Positions 49,501 through 56,502 of a DNA stretch of 64,000 nucleotides are shown piece by piece (the stretch's first letter is position 1; each line of letters opens with the position of its first letter). The DNA is from Comamonas sp. NLF-1-9. GTDB lineage: Bacteria > Pseudomonadota > Gammaproteobacteria > Burkholderiales > Burkholderiaceae_C. Below the pieces are notes generated by a model. That model worked only from the letters and a program-made list of their open reading frames with translations, did not search any database and had not been told where the DNA came from. Position numbers and translations under genes: made by a program. The stretch covers positions 1,612,001 to 1,676,000 of the forward strand of contig NZ_CP078069.1 in the NCBI RefSeq assembly GCF_019195435.1, written 5' to 3'.

Positions 49501-50047
49501 GTTGCACCGCGGCCGCCACATGGGCTTCGTCCTCGTCGCGCCCGGCGCGCTGCAGCTCCAGGTAAAAGCGATGCGGAAAGGCCGCCGCGAGCTGCAATGC
49601 CTGCTCTGCGGCGCCGGCTTCGTTGCCGGCGAGCAGTGCGCGCCCTACCGGGCCGGCCTGGGCGCCCGAGAGCGCAATCAAGCCCTCGGCCAGTTCCTGC
49701 AGCCATTGCCAGCGGCAAACCGCCTGATCGCGCGCCACGCCCTGCGTCCAGGCGCGCGAGAGCAGCTCGCACAGGTTCAGATAGCCCTGGCGGTCCTGCA
49801 CCAGCAGCACGATGCGCGCGGGCTCGCCGCCCGCAGTGTCTTCCAGCCAGATTTCGGCGCCCAGCAGCGGCTTGACCCCCTTGGCGCGCGCGGCCTTGTA
49901 GAACTTGAGCGCGCCAAACAGGTTGCTCAGGTCGGTGAGCGCCAGCGCGCCCTGCCCGTCGCTGGCCGCCGCCTGCACGGCCTGATCGATGCGCGTGGTG
50001 CCATCGACGACGGAAAACTCGGAATGCAGGCGCAGATGGACGAACAT
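46505..50047 (-). CDS. dnaE: DNA polymerase III alpha subunit
   Basis: Replicative polymerase catalytic subunit of 1180 residues. The N-terminal PHP domain begins FVHLRLHSEFSVVDGT. The palm carries the catalytic aspartates in MPDFDIDFCQ near 395 and the downstream GPGRGSGAGSLVAYAL near 355. The finger region VYQEQVMQTAQLLGGY and GYGFNKSHAAAYSLLAY follow, then the helix-hairpin-helix and OB domains (VVAGIVSELRAINGQRGKL). The start ATG 50047 matches the family N-terminus. Confidence 0.97.
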   Translation of the reverse strand: MFVHLRLHSEFSVVDGTTRIDQAVQAAASDGQGALALTDLSNLFGALKFYKAARAKGVKPLLGAEIWLEDTAGGEPARIVLLVQDRQGYLNLCELLSRAWTQGVARDQAVCRWQWLQELAEGLIALSGAQAGPVGRALLAGNEAGAAEQALQLAAAFPHRFYLELQRAGRDEDEAHVAAAVQLAARLHLPVVATHPVQFLAPEDYDAHEARVCIAEGSTLGDRRRVRRFTREQYFKSGAQMRQLFADLPSALANTVQIALRCSLTLELGKPQLPDFPIPAGMGVEDYFRHVAQEGLEARLRHLYPDEAERQAEQPRYQERLDFELDIINKMGFPGYFLIVGDFIQWAKAHGCPVGPGRGSGAGSLVAYALKITDLDPLHYKLLFERFLNPERVSMPDFDIDFCQANRDRVIDYVKERYGKDAVSQIATFGTMAAKAAIRDAGRVMDMSYTFCDGISKLVPAKPGQTYTLAYPPEPKAEGDKHNYALELEPQLMARVQAEEEVRTVVEMAQKLEGLTRNIGMHAGGVLIAPGKLTDFCPLYQQPGSSSAVSQFDKDDVEAIGLVKFDFLGLATLTILELAREFIVARHRGQENFAFENIPLDDAPTYKLFQEGRTEAVFQFESRGMQGMLKEARPSRLEDLIALNALYRPGPMDLIPSFIHRKHGKEEVVYPHPLVEPVLSETYGIMVYQEQVMQTAQLLGGYSLGGADLLRRAMGKKKAEEMAKHRQIFREGAAKKGISEAKADEVFDLMEKFAGYGFNKSHAAAYSLLAYHTGWLKVHYTAEFFCANMSIEMDDTDKLKVLHDDAIREGLSFEPPDINRGVYRFEPVTDQVIRYGLGAVKGTGQQAIEAIVAAREGRGEGPQGGTRGPFKSLFDFCVRVDRSRINKRTVEALVKAGAFDGLCRDRAALAASIDTAFDYAQAQLANANQGGLFDMMGEGAVGASDEEPPLATVVPWDVRERLTQEKTAIGFHLSGHLFDAVQTEVRRFAPTAIADLADSRDSVVVAGIVSELRAINGQRGKLTLFKLDDKSASIEVSADEALAAAAADALRDDEALVLSARVQPDHFNGGLRLKAQQIWSVPAARARFGRYLHVRAGAALPDVADFVRRFPPRTEQTDDGHVLSQGLRVRLALRCQAEGEAATAELQLGDASRFYPTDAALAAWSAQAGEGAVQVVYAAV

Positions 50048-50141
50048 CGGGCGATTGTAGGAAGCACCGCCGGCCGCTCGCCGCTGGCACGCGCCCGCGC
50101 CCTGGCCGCCCAGGCAAAAGCCGCAGGCATGGCGCGCGCGC

Positions 50142-50741
50142 TCAGTAGGAGGCCCAGCCGCGGCGTATCAGCGGGCCGAACAGCCGGCGGTAGGCGGCAT
50201 TGGCCGGCGCCAGCGCCAGCGCGCCCAGGCCCGGCAACAGCAGCCGCAGCACGAGCGCGCTGGCCAGGGCCAGCAGCAGCGCCCCCAGCATGTCCAGCGG
50301 GAAATGCACCCCGAGGTAGATGCGCGCCCAGGCCACGGGCAGGCCCAGCAGCAGCAGCGCCAGGCCGGCGCGGCGCGTGGGCGCATGCAGGCACAGGCTC
50401 AGGGCCACGCTCCAGATGCCGGTGAGGTGGTTGCTGGGGAAGGAGGCCGTGGGCGCATGCGCCATCAGCGCGCTGCCCAGGCCGAGCATGAAGGGGCGCG
50501 GCTGCGGCCAGAGCAGGCCGATGGCGGCCGACGCCGCAAACCCCAGCGCGCTGGCCGCCAGCGCCTCCAGCAGCACGCGGCGCACGCCCTCGCGCCCACG
50601 CAGCCAGGCCACTACCAGGTACAGCGGCACCGCCAGCACCAGCCAGGCCGCGCACAGCCGGGCAAATACCAGCATGGCGGCGCCGGGCGCGTGCGGGGCG
50701 TTGATCAGCAGAAACAGGCCGTGGTTGAATTCCTGAAGCAT
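50142..50741 (-). CDS. PAP2-family membrane phosphatase
   Basis: Integral membrane acid phosphatase, 199 residues, of the type that recycles undecaprenyl pyrophosphate (BcrC-like) or dephosphorylates lipids. The three signature motifs are visible: LLWPQPRPFM (motif 1, with the lysine of KxxxxxxRP replaced), ASFPSNHLTG (PSGH motif as PSNH) and ARIYLGVHFPLDM (motif 3). About five membrane helices are predicted. ATG 50741 gives MLQEFNHGLFLLIN, the usual start of this group. It is divergent from bamD. Confidence 0.87.
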   Translation of the reverse strand: MLQEFNHGLFLLINAPHAPGAAMLVFARLCAAWLVLAVPLYLVVAWLRGREGVRRVLLEALAASALGFAASAAIGLLWPQPRPFMLGLGSALMAHAPTASFPSNHLTGIWSVALSLCLHAPTRRAGLALLLLGLPVAWARIYLGVHFPLDMLGALLLALASALVLRLLLPGLGALALAPANAAYRRLFGPLIRRGWASY

Positions 50742-50856
50742 GGAGCGGGGGCAAGTGAGGGCGGGCGCGATTTTCCACGCAAAGCCGCTGGTTGCCGCGG
50801 GCGCGGTTTCATACAATGGCCGGATTCTGTCGTACGGCCCCAAAGTCCACGCTTCA

Positions 50857-51654
50857 ATGTTGCGCACTCTTGCACTCCTGTCCTCCGCCCTGCTGCTGAG
50901 CGTCGCTCTGTCGGGCTGCTCCAGCACGCCCGAGGACCCCACGGCCAACTGGAGCGTGCAAAAGATCCGCTCCGAAGCCAAAGACGAGATGAGCAGCGGC
51001 TCCTGGGACAAGGCGGTGCCGCTGCTTGAAAAGCTGGAGGGGCGCGCGGCCGGCACGCCGCTGGCGCAGCAAGCCCAGCTGGACAAGGCCTATGCCCAAT
51101 ACCGCGACGGCGAACGCGCGCAGGCGATCGCCACGCTCGATCGCTTCATGAAGCTGCATCCGGCCAGCCCCGCCTACGACTATGCGCTGTACATGAAGGG
51201 CGTGGTCAATTTCAACGACGACCTGGGCTGGTTCTCCTGGCTTTCGCGCCAGGATCTGTCCGAGCGCGACCAGAAGGCGGCCAAGGATTCGTTCGAGGCG
51301 TTTCGCGAGCTGGTCACGCGCTTTCCCGAATCGCGCTACGCGGGCGACGCGCGCCAGCGCATGGTCTACATCGTCAATTCTCTGGCCCAGTACGAAGTGC
51401 ACGTGGCGCGCTACTACTACGAGCGCGGCGCCTACGTGGCGGCAGCGAGCCGCGCGCAGTCGGCCATCAAGGATTACCCGAGCGCGCCGGCCAATGAAGA
51501 GGCGCTGTACATCCTGATGCGCTCCTACGAGGCGCTGGGCCTGACGCAACTGAGCGCCGACGCCCGACGCGTGCTCGACGCCTCTTATCCCAACAGCGAA
51601 CTGCCCCGCACGGGGTTCAAGAGCAAGTCCGACCCATGGTGGAAGTTCTGGTAG
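50857..51654 (+). CDS. bamD: Outer membrane protein assembly factor BamD
   Basis: Lipoprotein of the Bam complex that inserts beta-barrel proteins. The signal peptide has the lipobox VALSGCSS (Cys at about 21). The mature protein consists of tetratricopeptide repeats, with EAKDEMSSGSWDKAVPLLEKL, QAIATLDRFMKLHPASP, DSFEAFRELVTRFPES and VARYYYERGAYVAAASRA. The length of 265 residues is usual. The start ATG 50857 is 116 bp from the divergent PAP2 gene. Confidence 0.96.
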   Translation: MLRTLALLSSALLLSVALSGCSSTPEDPTANWSVQKIRSEAKDEMSSGSWDKAVPLLEKLEGRAAGTPLAQQAQLDKAYAQYRDGERAQAIATLDRFMKLHPASPAYDYALYMKGVVNFNDDLGWFSWLSRQDLSERDQKAAKDSFEAFRELVTRFPESRYAGDARQRMVYIVNSLAQYEVHVARYYYERGAYVAAASRAQSAIKDYPSAPANEEALYILMRSYEALGLTQLSADARRVLDASYPNSELPRTGFKSKSDPWWKFW

Positions 51655-51663
51655 TGCCCCTGC

Positions 51664-52467
51664 ATGGACAAACCGTTTCGCATCATGGCAGCCACCGGCA
51701 CCCACAGGGGTGACCGGGACTACCAGCAAGATCGGGTAGAGCTGCTGAGCCACCCGCGGGTCATCGGCTGCGTGCTCGCGATCGTGGCCGACGGCATGGG
51801 GGGCCGAAGCGGCGGGCGCAAGGCGTCCGACCAGGTCTTGATGACCGCAAGCCAGTTGTTCGAGCGCTACGACCCGCGCACCGACAACACCCCGGTCTTT
51901 CTGCAGAACCTGGTGCAGGAGGCGCATCTGGTGATACGCCTCACGGCGATTTCCGCCGAGCAGGAGCCGCACAGCACCATCGCCGCCTTCATCATCAACC
52001 CCGAAGGCGACTGCCACTGGATACACGCGGGCGACTCGCGCATCTACCACTTCCGACGCAAGAAGCTGCTGCACCGCACGCGCGACCATTCCTACGTGCA
52101 GGCGCTGGTTGACCGCGGCGAACTCACCGAAGAGCAGGCGCGCGACCATCCACACTCCAACATCCTGCTGGGGTGCCTGGGCATGGACGCCGACCCGCCC
52201 GCGACTTGCTACAGCATTCCCCAACTGGCCGTGGGCGAGACCCTGCTGGCCTGCAGCGACGGGGTCTGGCACTACTTCACGAGCAAGGAGCTGGCCGCCG
52301 CCACCGCCTCGCTCACGCCGCGCGAGGCGAGCGAATACCTGATCCAGGAAGCGCGCGAGCGCGCCGAGGGCGGGGGCGACAATCTGTCGCTGGTGGTAGT
52401 GCGCATCGAGGCCCTGGTCGAAGAGCGCAAGGCCGCGCGCTTTTCCGGCTTCGAAGCCAAGGCTTGA
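51664..52467 (+). CDS. PP2C-family serine/threonine protein phosphatase
   Basis: Metal-dependent phosphatase of 267 residues. The PP2C metal motifs are DYQQDRVE near 20, AIVADGMGGRSGG near 39, HAGDSRIYHF near 121, LACSDGVWHYF near 198 and GGGDNLSLVVV near 238. It is a bare catalytic domain with no membrane segment. It starts 9 bp after bamD, so it is likely in the same operon; the partner kinase is not in the window. Confidence 0.9.
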   Translation: MDKPFRIMAATGTHRGDRDYQQDRVELLSHPRVIGCVLAIVADGMGGRSGGRKASDQVLMTASQLFERYDPRTDNTPVFLQNLVQEAHLVIRLTAISAEQEPHSTIAAFIINPEGDCHWIHAGDSRIYHFRRKKLLHRTRDHSYVQALVDRGELTEEQARDHPHSNILLGCLGMDADPPATCYSIPQLAVGETLLACSDGVWHYFTSKELAAATASLTPREASEYLIQEARERAEGGGDNLSLVVVRIEALVEERKAARFSGFEAKA

Positions 52468-52480
52468 AGCCCGGACCTCT

Positions 52481-53584
52481 TCAAGTCAACCGGGTGTCGA
52501 CCACGCGGCGTTCGAGCTGCAAATACTCGCGCGTCTGCATCTCGTTCAGGCGCGAGACGGTGCGCGGAAACTCGTGGATCAGCGGCCCTTCGGTATAGAG
52601 CTGCTCGGGCGGCACGGCGGCCGAGATGATGAGCTTGACGCGCCGGTCGTAGAGCACGTCCACCAGCCAGGTAAAGCGCCGCGCGGCCGAAGCCATGTTC
52701 ACCGGCATGAAGGGCACGTTGGACAGCAGCACGGTGTGAAACTGGCTGGCGATCTCCAGGTAGTCGTTTTGCGAGCGCGGGCCCATGCACAGCTCGCGAA
52801 AATCAAACCAGACCACGCCGCCGGCGCGGCGCAGCGCGTGGATTTCGCGTGCCTCGATCCGCAGCACCGGGTCTTCGTCGCGCGCCTCCGCCAGGCGCTC
52901 GAACATGGACTTCATCGCCGCCTCGGCCTGGGGCCCGAGCGGCGTGTGGTAGAGCGTGGCGTCTTCCAGCGTCTGGCTGCGGTAGTCCACGCCGTTGTCC
53001 ACGTTGACGATTTCCAGGCGCTCCTTGAGCAGCGCGATCGCCGGCAGGATGCGGTCGCGGTGCAGCCCGTCGGGGTACAGGCCGTCGGGCTCGAAGTTGG
53101 AGGTGGTGACAAAGCCCACGCCGTTGGCAAACAGGGCGTCGAGCAGCCGATACAAAATCATCGCGTCGGTGATGTCGGCGATGTGAAACTCGTCAAAGCA
53201 GATCAGCTTGTAGCGCCTGGCGACGTTGGCGCCCAGCACGTCGAGCGGGTTTTGCGTGCCCTGCAGCTCGGTGAGCTGGCGCTGCACCTCACGCATGAAC
53301 TCGTGAAAGTGCAGGCGCACCTTGCGCCGGATCGGCACGGCCTCGAAGAAGCAGTCCATCAGAAAGCTCTTGCCCCGGCCCACGCCGCCGTACATATACA
53401 CGCCGCGCGGAATCGCCGGGTGGTTCAGGAACTTCTTGAGCGCGTTGGAGCGCCGCTGCTTGTACGCGCCCCATTCGCTGGCGCAGCGCTCCAGCGCGTC
53501 AACGGCGCGCAGTTGCGCCGGGTCGCTCTGGTAGCCCTTGGCCGCCAGCGCCTGTTCGTAAATTCTCCGAACCGACACGCCCAC
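52481..53584 (-). CDS. zapE: Cell division protein ZapE (AFG1-like ATPase)
   Basis: ATPase of 367 residues that acts at the Z ring in late division. Walker A is YGGVGRGKSFLMD near 66-78 and Walker B is LICFDEFHIADITD near 129. The motif LTTSNFEPDGLYPDGLHRDR is typical of the AFG1/ZapE family. The region GVVWFDFRELC and RFTWLVDVLYDRRVKLI near the end completes it. It lies downstream of lpd on the same strand with 70 bp between. Confidence 0.95.
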   Translation of the reverse strand: MGVSVRRIYEQALAAKGYQSDPAQLRAVDALERCASEWGAYKQRRSNALKKFLNHPAIPRGVYMYGGVGRGKSFLMDCFFEAVPIRRKVRLHFHEFMREVQRQLTELQGTQNPLDVLGANVARRYKLICFDEFHIADITDAMILYRLLDALFANGVGFVTTSNFEPDGLYPDGLHRDRILPAIALLKERLEIVNVDNGVDYRSQTLEDATLYHTPLGPQAEAAMKSMFERLAEARDEDPVLRIEAREIHALRRAGGVVWFDFRELCMGPRSQNDYLEIASQFHTVLLSNVPFMPVNMASAARRFTWLVDVLYDRRVKLIISAAVPPEQLYTEGPLIHEFPRTVSRLNEMQTREYLQLERRVVDTRLT

Positions 53585-53654
53585 TCCAGTTCTACAAAAA
53601 CAATAGCTGCCAGCGCTTGTCCAGCAAGCGCTAGAGGCCTATTTTGCTTGAAAC

Positions 53655-55082
53655 TCAGAAATTGAGCGTGCGCTTGTCCACGGCTAGGGCCGCTTCCTTC
53701 ATGGATTCGCCCAGCGTCGGGTGCGCGTGGCAGATGCGCGCGATGTCTTCGCTGCTGGCCTTGAATTCCATGGCCACGGCCGCCTCGGCGATCAGCTCGG
53801 AGGCCATGGGCCCGACGATGTGCACGCCAAGGATCTCGTCGGTCGCGGCGTCCGCCAGCATCTTCACGAAGCCCGTGGTGTCGCCCAGCGCGCGCGCACG
53901 GCCGTTGGCCATGAAGGGGAAGCTCCCGGCCTTGTACTTCACGCCATCGGCCTTCAATTGCTGCTCGGTCTTGCCGACCCAGGCGATCTCCGGGCTGGTG
54001 TAGATCACCCAGGGAATGGTGTTGAAGTTCACGTGCCCGTGCTGGCCCGCCATCCGCTCAGCCACGGCCACGCCCTCTTCCTCGGCCTTGTGCGCGAGCA
54101 TCGGGCCGCGCACCACGTCGCCTACGGCCCAGACGCCCGGCAGATTGGTGCGGCAAAGTTCATCCACTTCCACTTGACCGCGATCGCTCAGTTTCAGGCC
54201 CACCGCCTCGGCATTCAGCCCCGTGGTGTTGGGCACGCGGCCGATCGAGACGATGACCTTGTCCACTTCAAGCTTCTGCGCCTCGCCCTTGGCGTCGGTG
54301 TAGGCAATGGCAACGCCCTTCTTGCCGCTCTTGACCTCGCCGATCTTCACGCCCAGCGCTATCTTCAGGCCCTGCTTGTCAAACGCCTTCTTGGCCTCCT
54401 TGGCGACCTGTTCATCGACCGCCCCGAGGAAGGTCGGCAGCGCTTCAAGCACGGTCACCTCGGCGCCCACGCGGCGCCAGACGCTGCCCATCTCAAGACC
54501 AATCACGCCCGAGCCGATCAGCGCCAGGCGTTTGGGGACCGCGGGGATGCGCAGCGCCCCGTCGTTGGAGAGGATGTTCTCCTCGTCAAACGGCGCGCCC
54601 GGCAGCTCGCGCGGGCTGGAGCCGGTAGCGACGATGACCTGCTTGGCCACGAGGGTCTCGGGCTTGTCCCCGGCGACCGCGATCTCGTAGCCGCCGTCGA
54701 CGGCTTTCACGAACGAGCCGCGGCCATGAAAGAAGGTGACCTTGTTCTTCTTGAACAGGTAGAGGATGCCGTCGTTGCTCTGCTTGACGATGTTGTCCTT
54801 GCGGCCGACCATCTTTGCCACGTCCATCTTCACGTCCTTGGCCGTGATGCCGTGGTCCGCGAAGTGCTTGTTGGCATGTTCGAAATATTCCGACGACTGC
54901 AAGAGCGCCTTGGACGGAATGCAGCCCACATTGGTGCAGGTGCCGCCGGGTGCGGGGCCGCCCTTGTCGTTCTTCCATTCGTCGATGCAGGCGACCTGCA
55001 TGCCCAGTTGCGCCGCACGGATCGCGGCGATGTAGCCCCCGGGGCCGGCGCCGATCACGACGACGTCAAATGACTTGCTCAT
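53655..55082 (-). CDS. lpdA: Dihydrolipoyl dehydrogenase (E3)
   Basis: Reoxidises dihydrolipoamide in the 2-oxoglutarate dehydrogenase complex. The 475-residue flavoprotein has the FAD loop [12 protein letters not shown], the redox cysteines in [11 protein letters not shown], the NAD loop [16 protein letters not shown], and the C-terminal active His/Glu in [13 protein letters not shown]. It is the third gene of the sucA-sucB-lpd cluster and is separated from sucB by a hairpin. Confidence 0.97.
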   Translation of the reverse strand: MSKSFDVVVIGAGPGGYIAAIRAAQLGMQVACIDEWKNDKGGPAPGGTCTNVGCIPSKALLQSSEYFEHANKHFADHGITAKDVKMDVAKMVGRKDNIVKQSNDGILYLFKKNKVTFFHGRGSFVKAVDGGYEIAVAGDKPETLVAKQVIVATGSSPRELPGAPFDEENILSNDGALRIPAVPKRLALIGSGVIGLEMGSVWRRVGAEVTVLEALPTFLGAVDEQVAKEAKKAFDKQGLKIALGVKIGEVKSGKKGVAIAYTDAKGEAQKLEVDKVIVSIGRVPNTTGLNAEAVGLKLSDRGQVEVDELCRTNLPGVWAVGDVVRGPMLAHKAEEEGVAVAERMAGQHGHVNFNTIPWVIYTSPEIAWVGKTEQQLKADGVKYKAGSFPFMANGRARALGDTTGFVKMLADAATDEILGVHIVGPMASELIAEAAVAMEFKASSEDIARICHAHPTLGESMKEAALAVDKRTLNF

Positions 55083-55099
55083 GTCTTTTCCTCAATGGA

Positions 55100-55127
55100 T
55101 GGTGAAAACCCACCGCGAGGGTGGGTT
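55100..55127 (-). terminator. Terminator-like hairpin between sucB and lpdA
   Basis: On the minus strand AACCCACC (55127-55120) pairs with GGTGGGTT (55114-55107), followed by TTTCACC. The T tract is short. Because it lies between genes of one complex it may act as a partial terminator or mRNA processing site that sets lower or separate lpdA expression. Confidence 0.55.
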
Positions 55128-55147
55128 GCATGTTCCGGCTGCGCCGC

Positions 55148-56416
55148 TCAGATGTCGAACAGCAGGCGCGAGGGGTCTTCCAGCGCGTCTTTCATCGCCA
55201 CGAGGCTCAGCACCGCCTCGCGCCCGTCGATGATGCGGTGGTCGTAGCTCAGCGCCAGATAGTTCATCGGGCGCACCACGATCTGGCCGTTTTCCACCAC
55301 CGCGCGCTCCTTGGTCGCGTGCACGCCCAGGATGGCCGACTGCGGCGGGTTGATGATGGGCGTGGAGAGCATGGAGCCGAACACGCCGCCGTTGGAGATC
55401 GAGAAGGTACCGCCGGTGAGCTCGTCGAGCGTGAGCTTGCCGTCGGCCGCCTTCTTGCCGAATTCGGCGATCTTCTTCTCGATGTCGGCAAAGCTCATCT
55501 GGTCGGCGTTGCGCAAAATCGGCACCACCAGGCCACGCGGAGAGCCGACGGCAATGCCGATGTCGAAATAACCGTGGTAGACGATGTCGGTGCCGTCCAC
55601 GCTGGCGTTCACCGCCGGGAATTTCTTCAGCGCATGCACTGCCGCCTTCACGAAGAAGGACATGAAGCCGAGCTTGACGCCGTGCTCCTTGGTGAACTGG
55701 TCCTGGAACTTCTTGCGCAACTCCATCACGGGCGCCATGTTGACCTCGTTGAAGGTGGTCAGGATGGCGTTGGTCGCCTGCGACTGCAGCAGGCGCTCGG
55801 CCACGCGCGCGCGCAGACGGCTCATGGGCACGCGCTGCTCGGGGCGCTCGCCCAGGTCGGGCACAACGGGCGCGGCCACCTGCGGCAGCGCCTTGCTGGG
55901 CACGCCGGTCGGGATGGCTGCGGCCTTGGCGCCGCCGGCCACGGCGGCCAGCGCATCGCCCTTGGTCACGCGCCCGTCGCGCCCGCTGCCGCTCACGTTG
56001 GCGGCAGAGAGCTTGTTTTCCGCCAGGATCTTGGCCGCGGCCGGCATGGCAACGCCCGCCTTGCTGCCGCCCGCCGGGGCCGGCGCCGGCGCTGCGCCCG
56101 AAGGCGCTGGCGCAGCGGCAGCAGGTGCCGGTGCAGAGGCGGGAGCGGGCGTTTGGGCCGGAGCGCCCGCGACCGCATCGGTGTCGATCTTGGCGATCAC
56201 CTGGCTGGCCGTCACCGTGGCCCCGTCGCCCTGCAGGATCTCACTGAGCACGCCGGCCGAAGGCGCGGGCACCTCGAGCACCACCTTGTCGGTCTCGATC
56301 TCGATCAGGATCTCGTCTTGCGCAACCGCCTCGCCGGCCTGCTTCTTCCATTGCAGCAGCGTGGCCTCTTCAACCGATTCCGACAGCTCGGGGACTTTGA
56401 CTTCAACGATAGACAT
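55148..56416 (-). CDS. sucB: Dihydrolipoyllysine-residue succinyltransferase (E2)
   Basis: Core component of the 2-oxoglutarate dehydrogenase complex. The 422-residue protein shows one lipoyl domain with the lipoylated lysine in [11 protein letters not shown] near 43, an Ala/Pro-rich flexible linker (about 85-115), a peripheral subunit-binding domain ([26 protein letters not shown], core quoted in part) and the acyltransferase domain with active His in [13 protein letters not shown] near 395. It is followed by a hairpin and lpdA. Confidence 0.97.
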   Translation of the reverse strand: MSIVEVKVPELSESVEEATLLQWKKQAGEAVAQDEILIEIETDKVVLEVPAPSAGVLSEILQGDGATVTASQVIAKIDTDAVAGAPAQTPAPASAPAPAAAAPAPSGAAPAPAPAGGSKAGVAMPAAAKILAENKLSAANVSGSGRDGRVTKGDALAAVAGGAKAAAIPTGVPSKALPQVAAPVVPDLGERPEQRVPMSRLRARVAERLLQSQATNAILTTFNEVNMAPVMELRKKFQDQFTKEHGVKLGFMSFFVKAAVHALKKFPAVNASVDGTDIVYHGYFDIGIAVGSPRGLVVPILRNADQMSFADIEKKIAEFGKKAADGKLTLDELTGGTFSISNGGVFGSMLSTPIINPPQSAILGVHATKERAVVENGQIVVRPMNYLALSYDHRIIDGREAVLSLVAMKDALEDPSRLLFDI

Positions 56417-56502
56417 TTTTGTTTCCGTTCAGCAATTAGCGTTATGCAACTGGCCTGCCATGCGGGGCGCAGCGCGCCCGGGCACGGCGCCCGGGGCGGG
56501 GC

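Noticed and set aside
46424..50425. Long plus-strand open frame antisense to dnaE
   Set aside because: It is the shadow of dnaE in GC-rich DNA and shows no domain.
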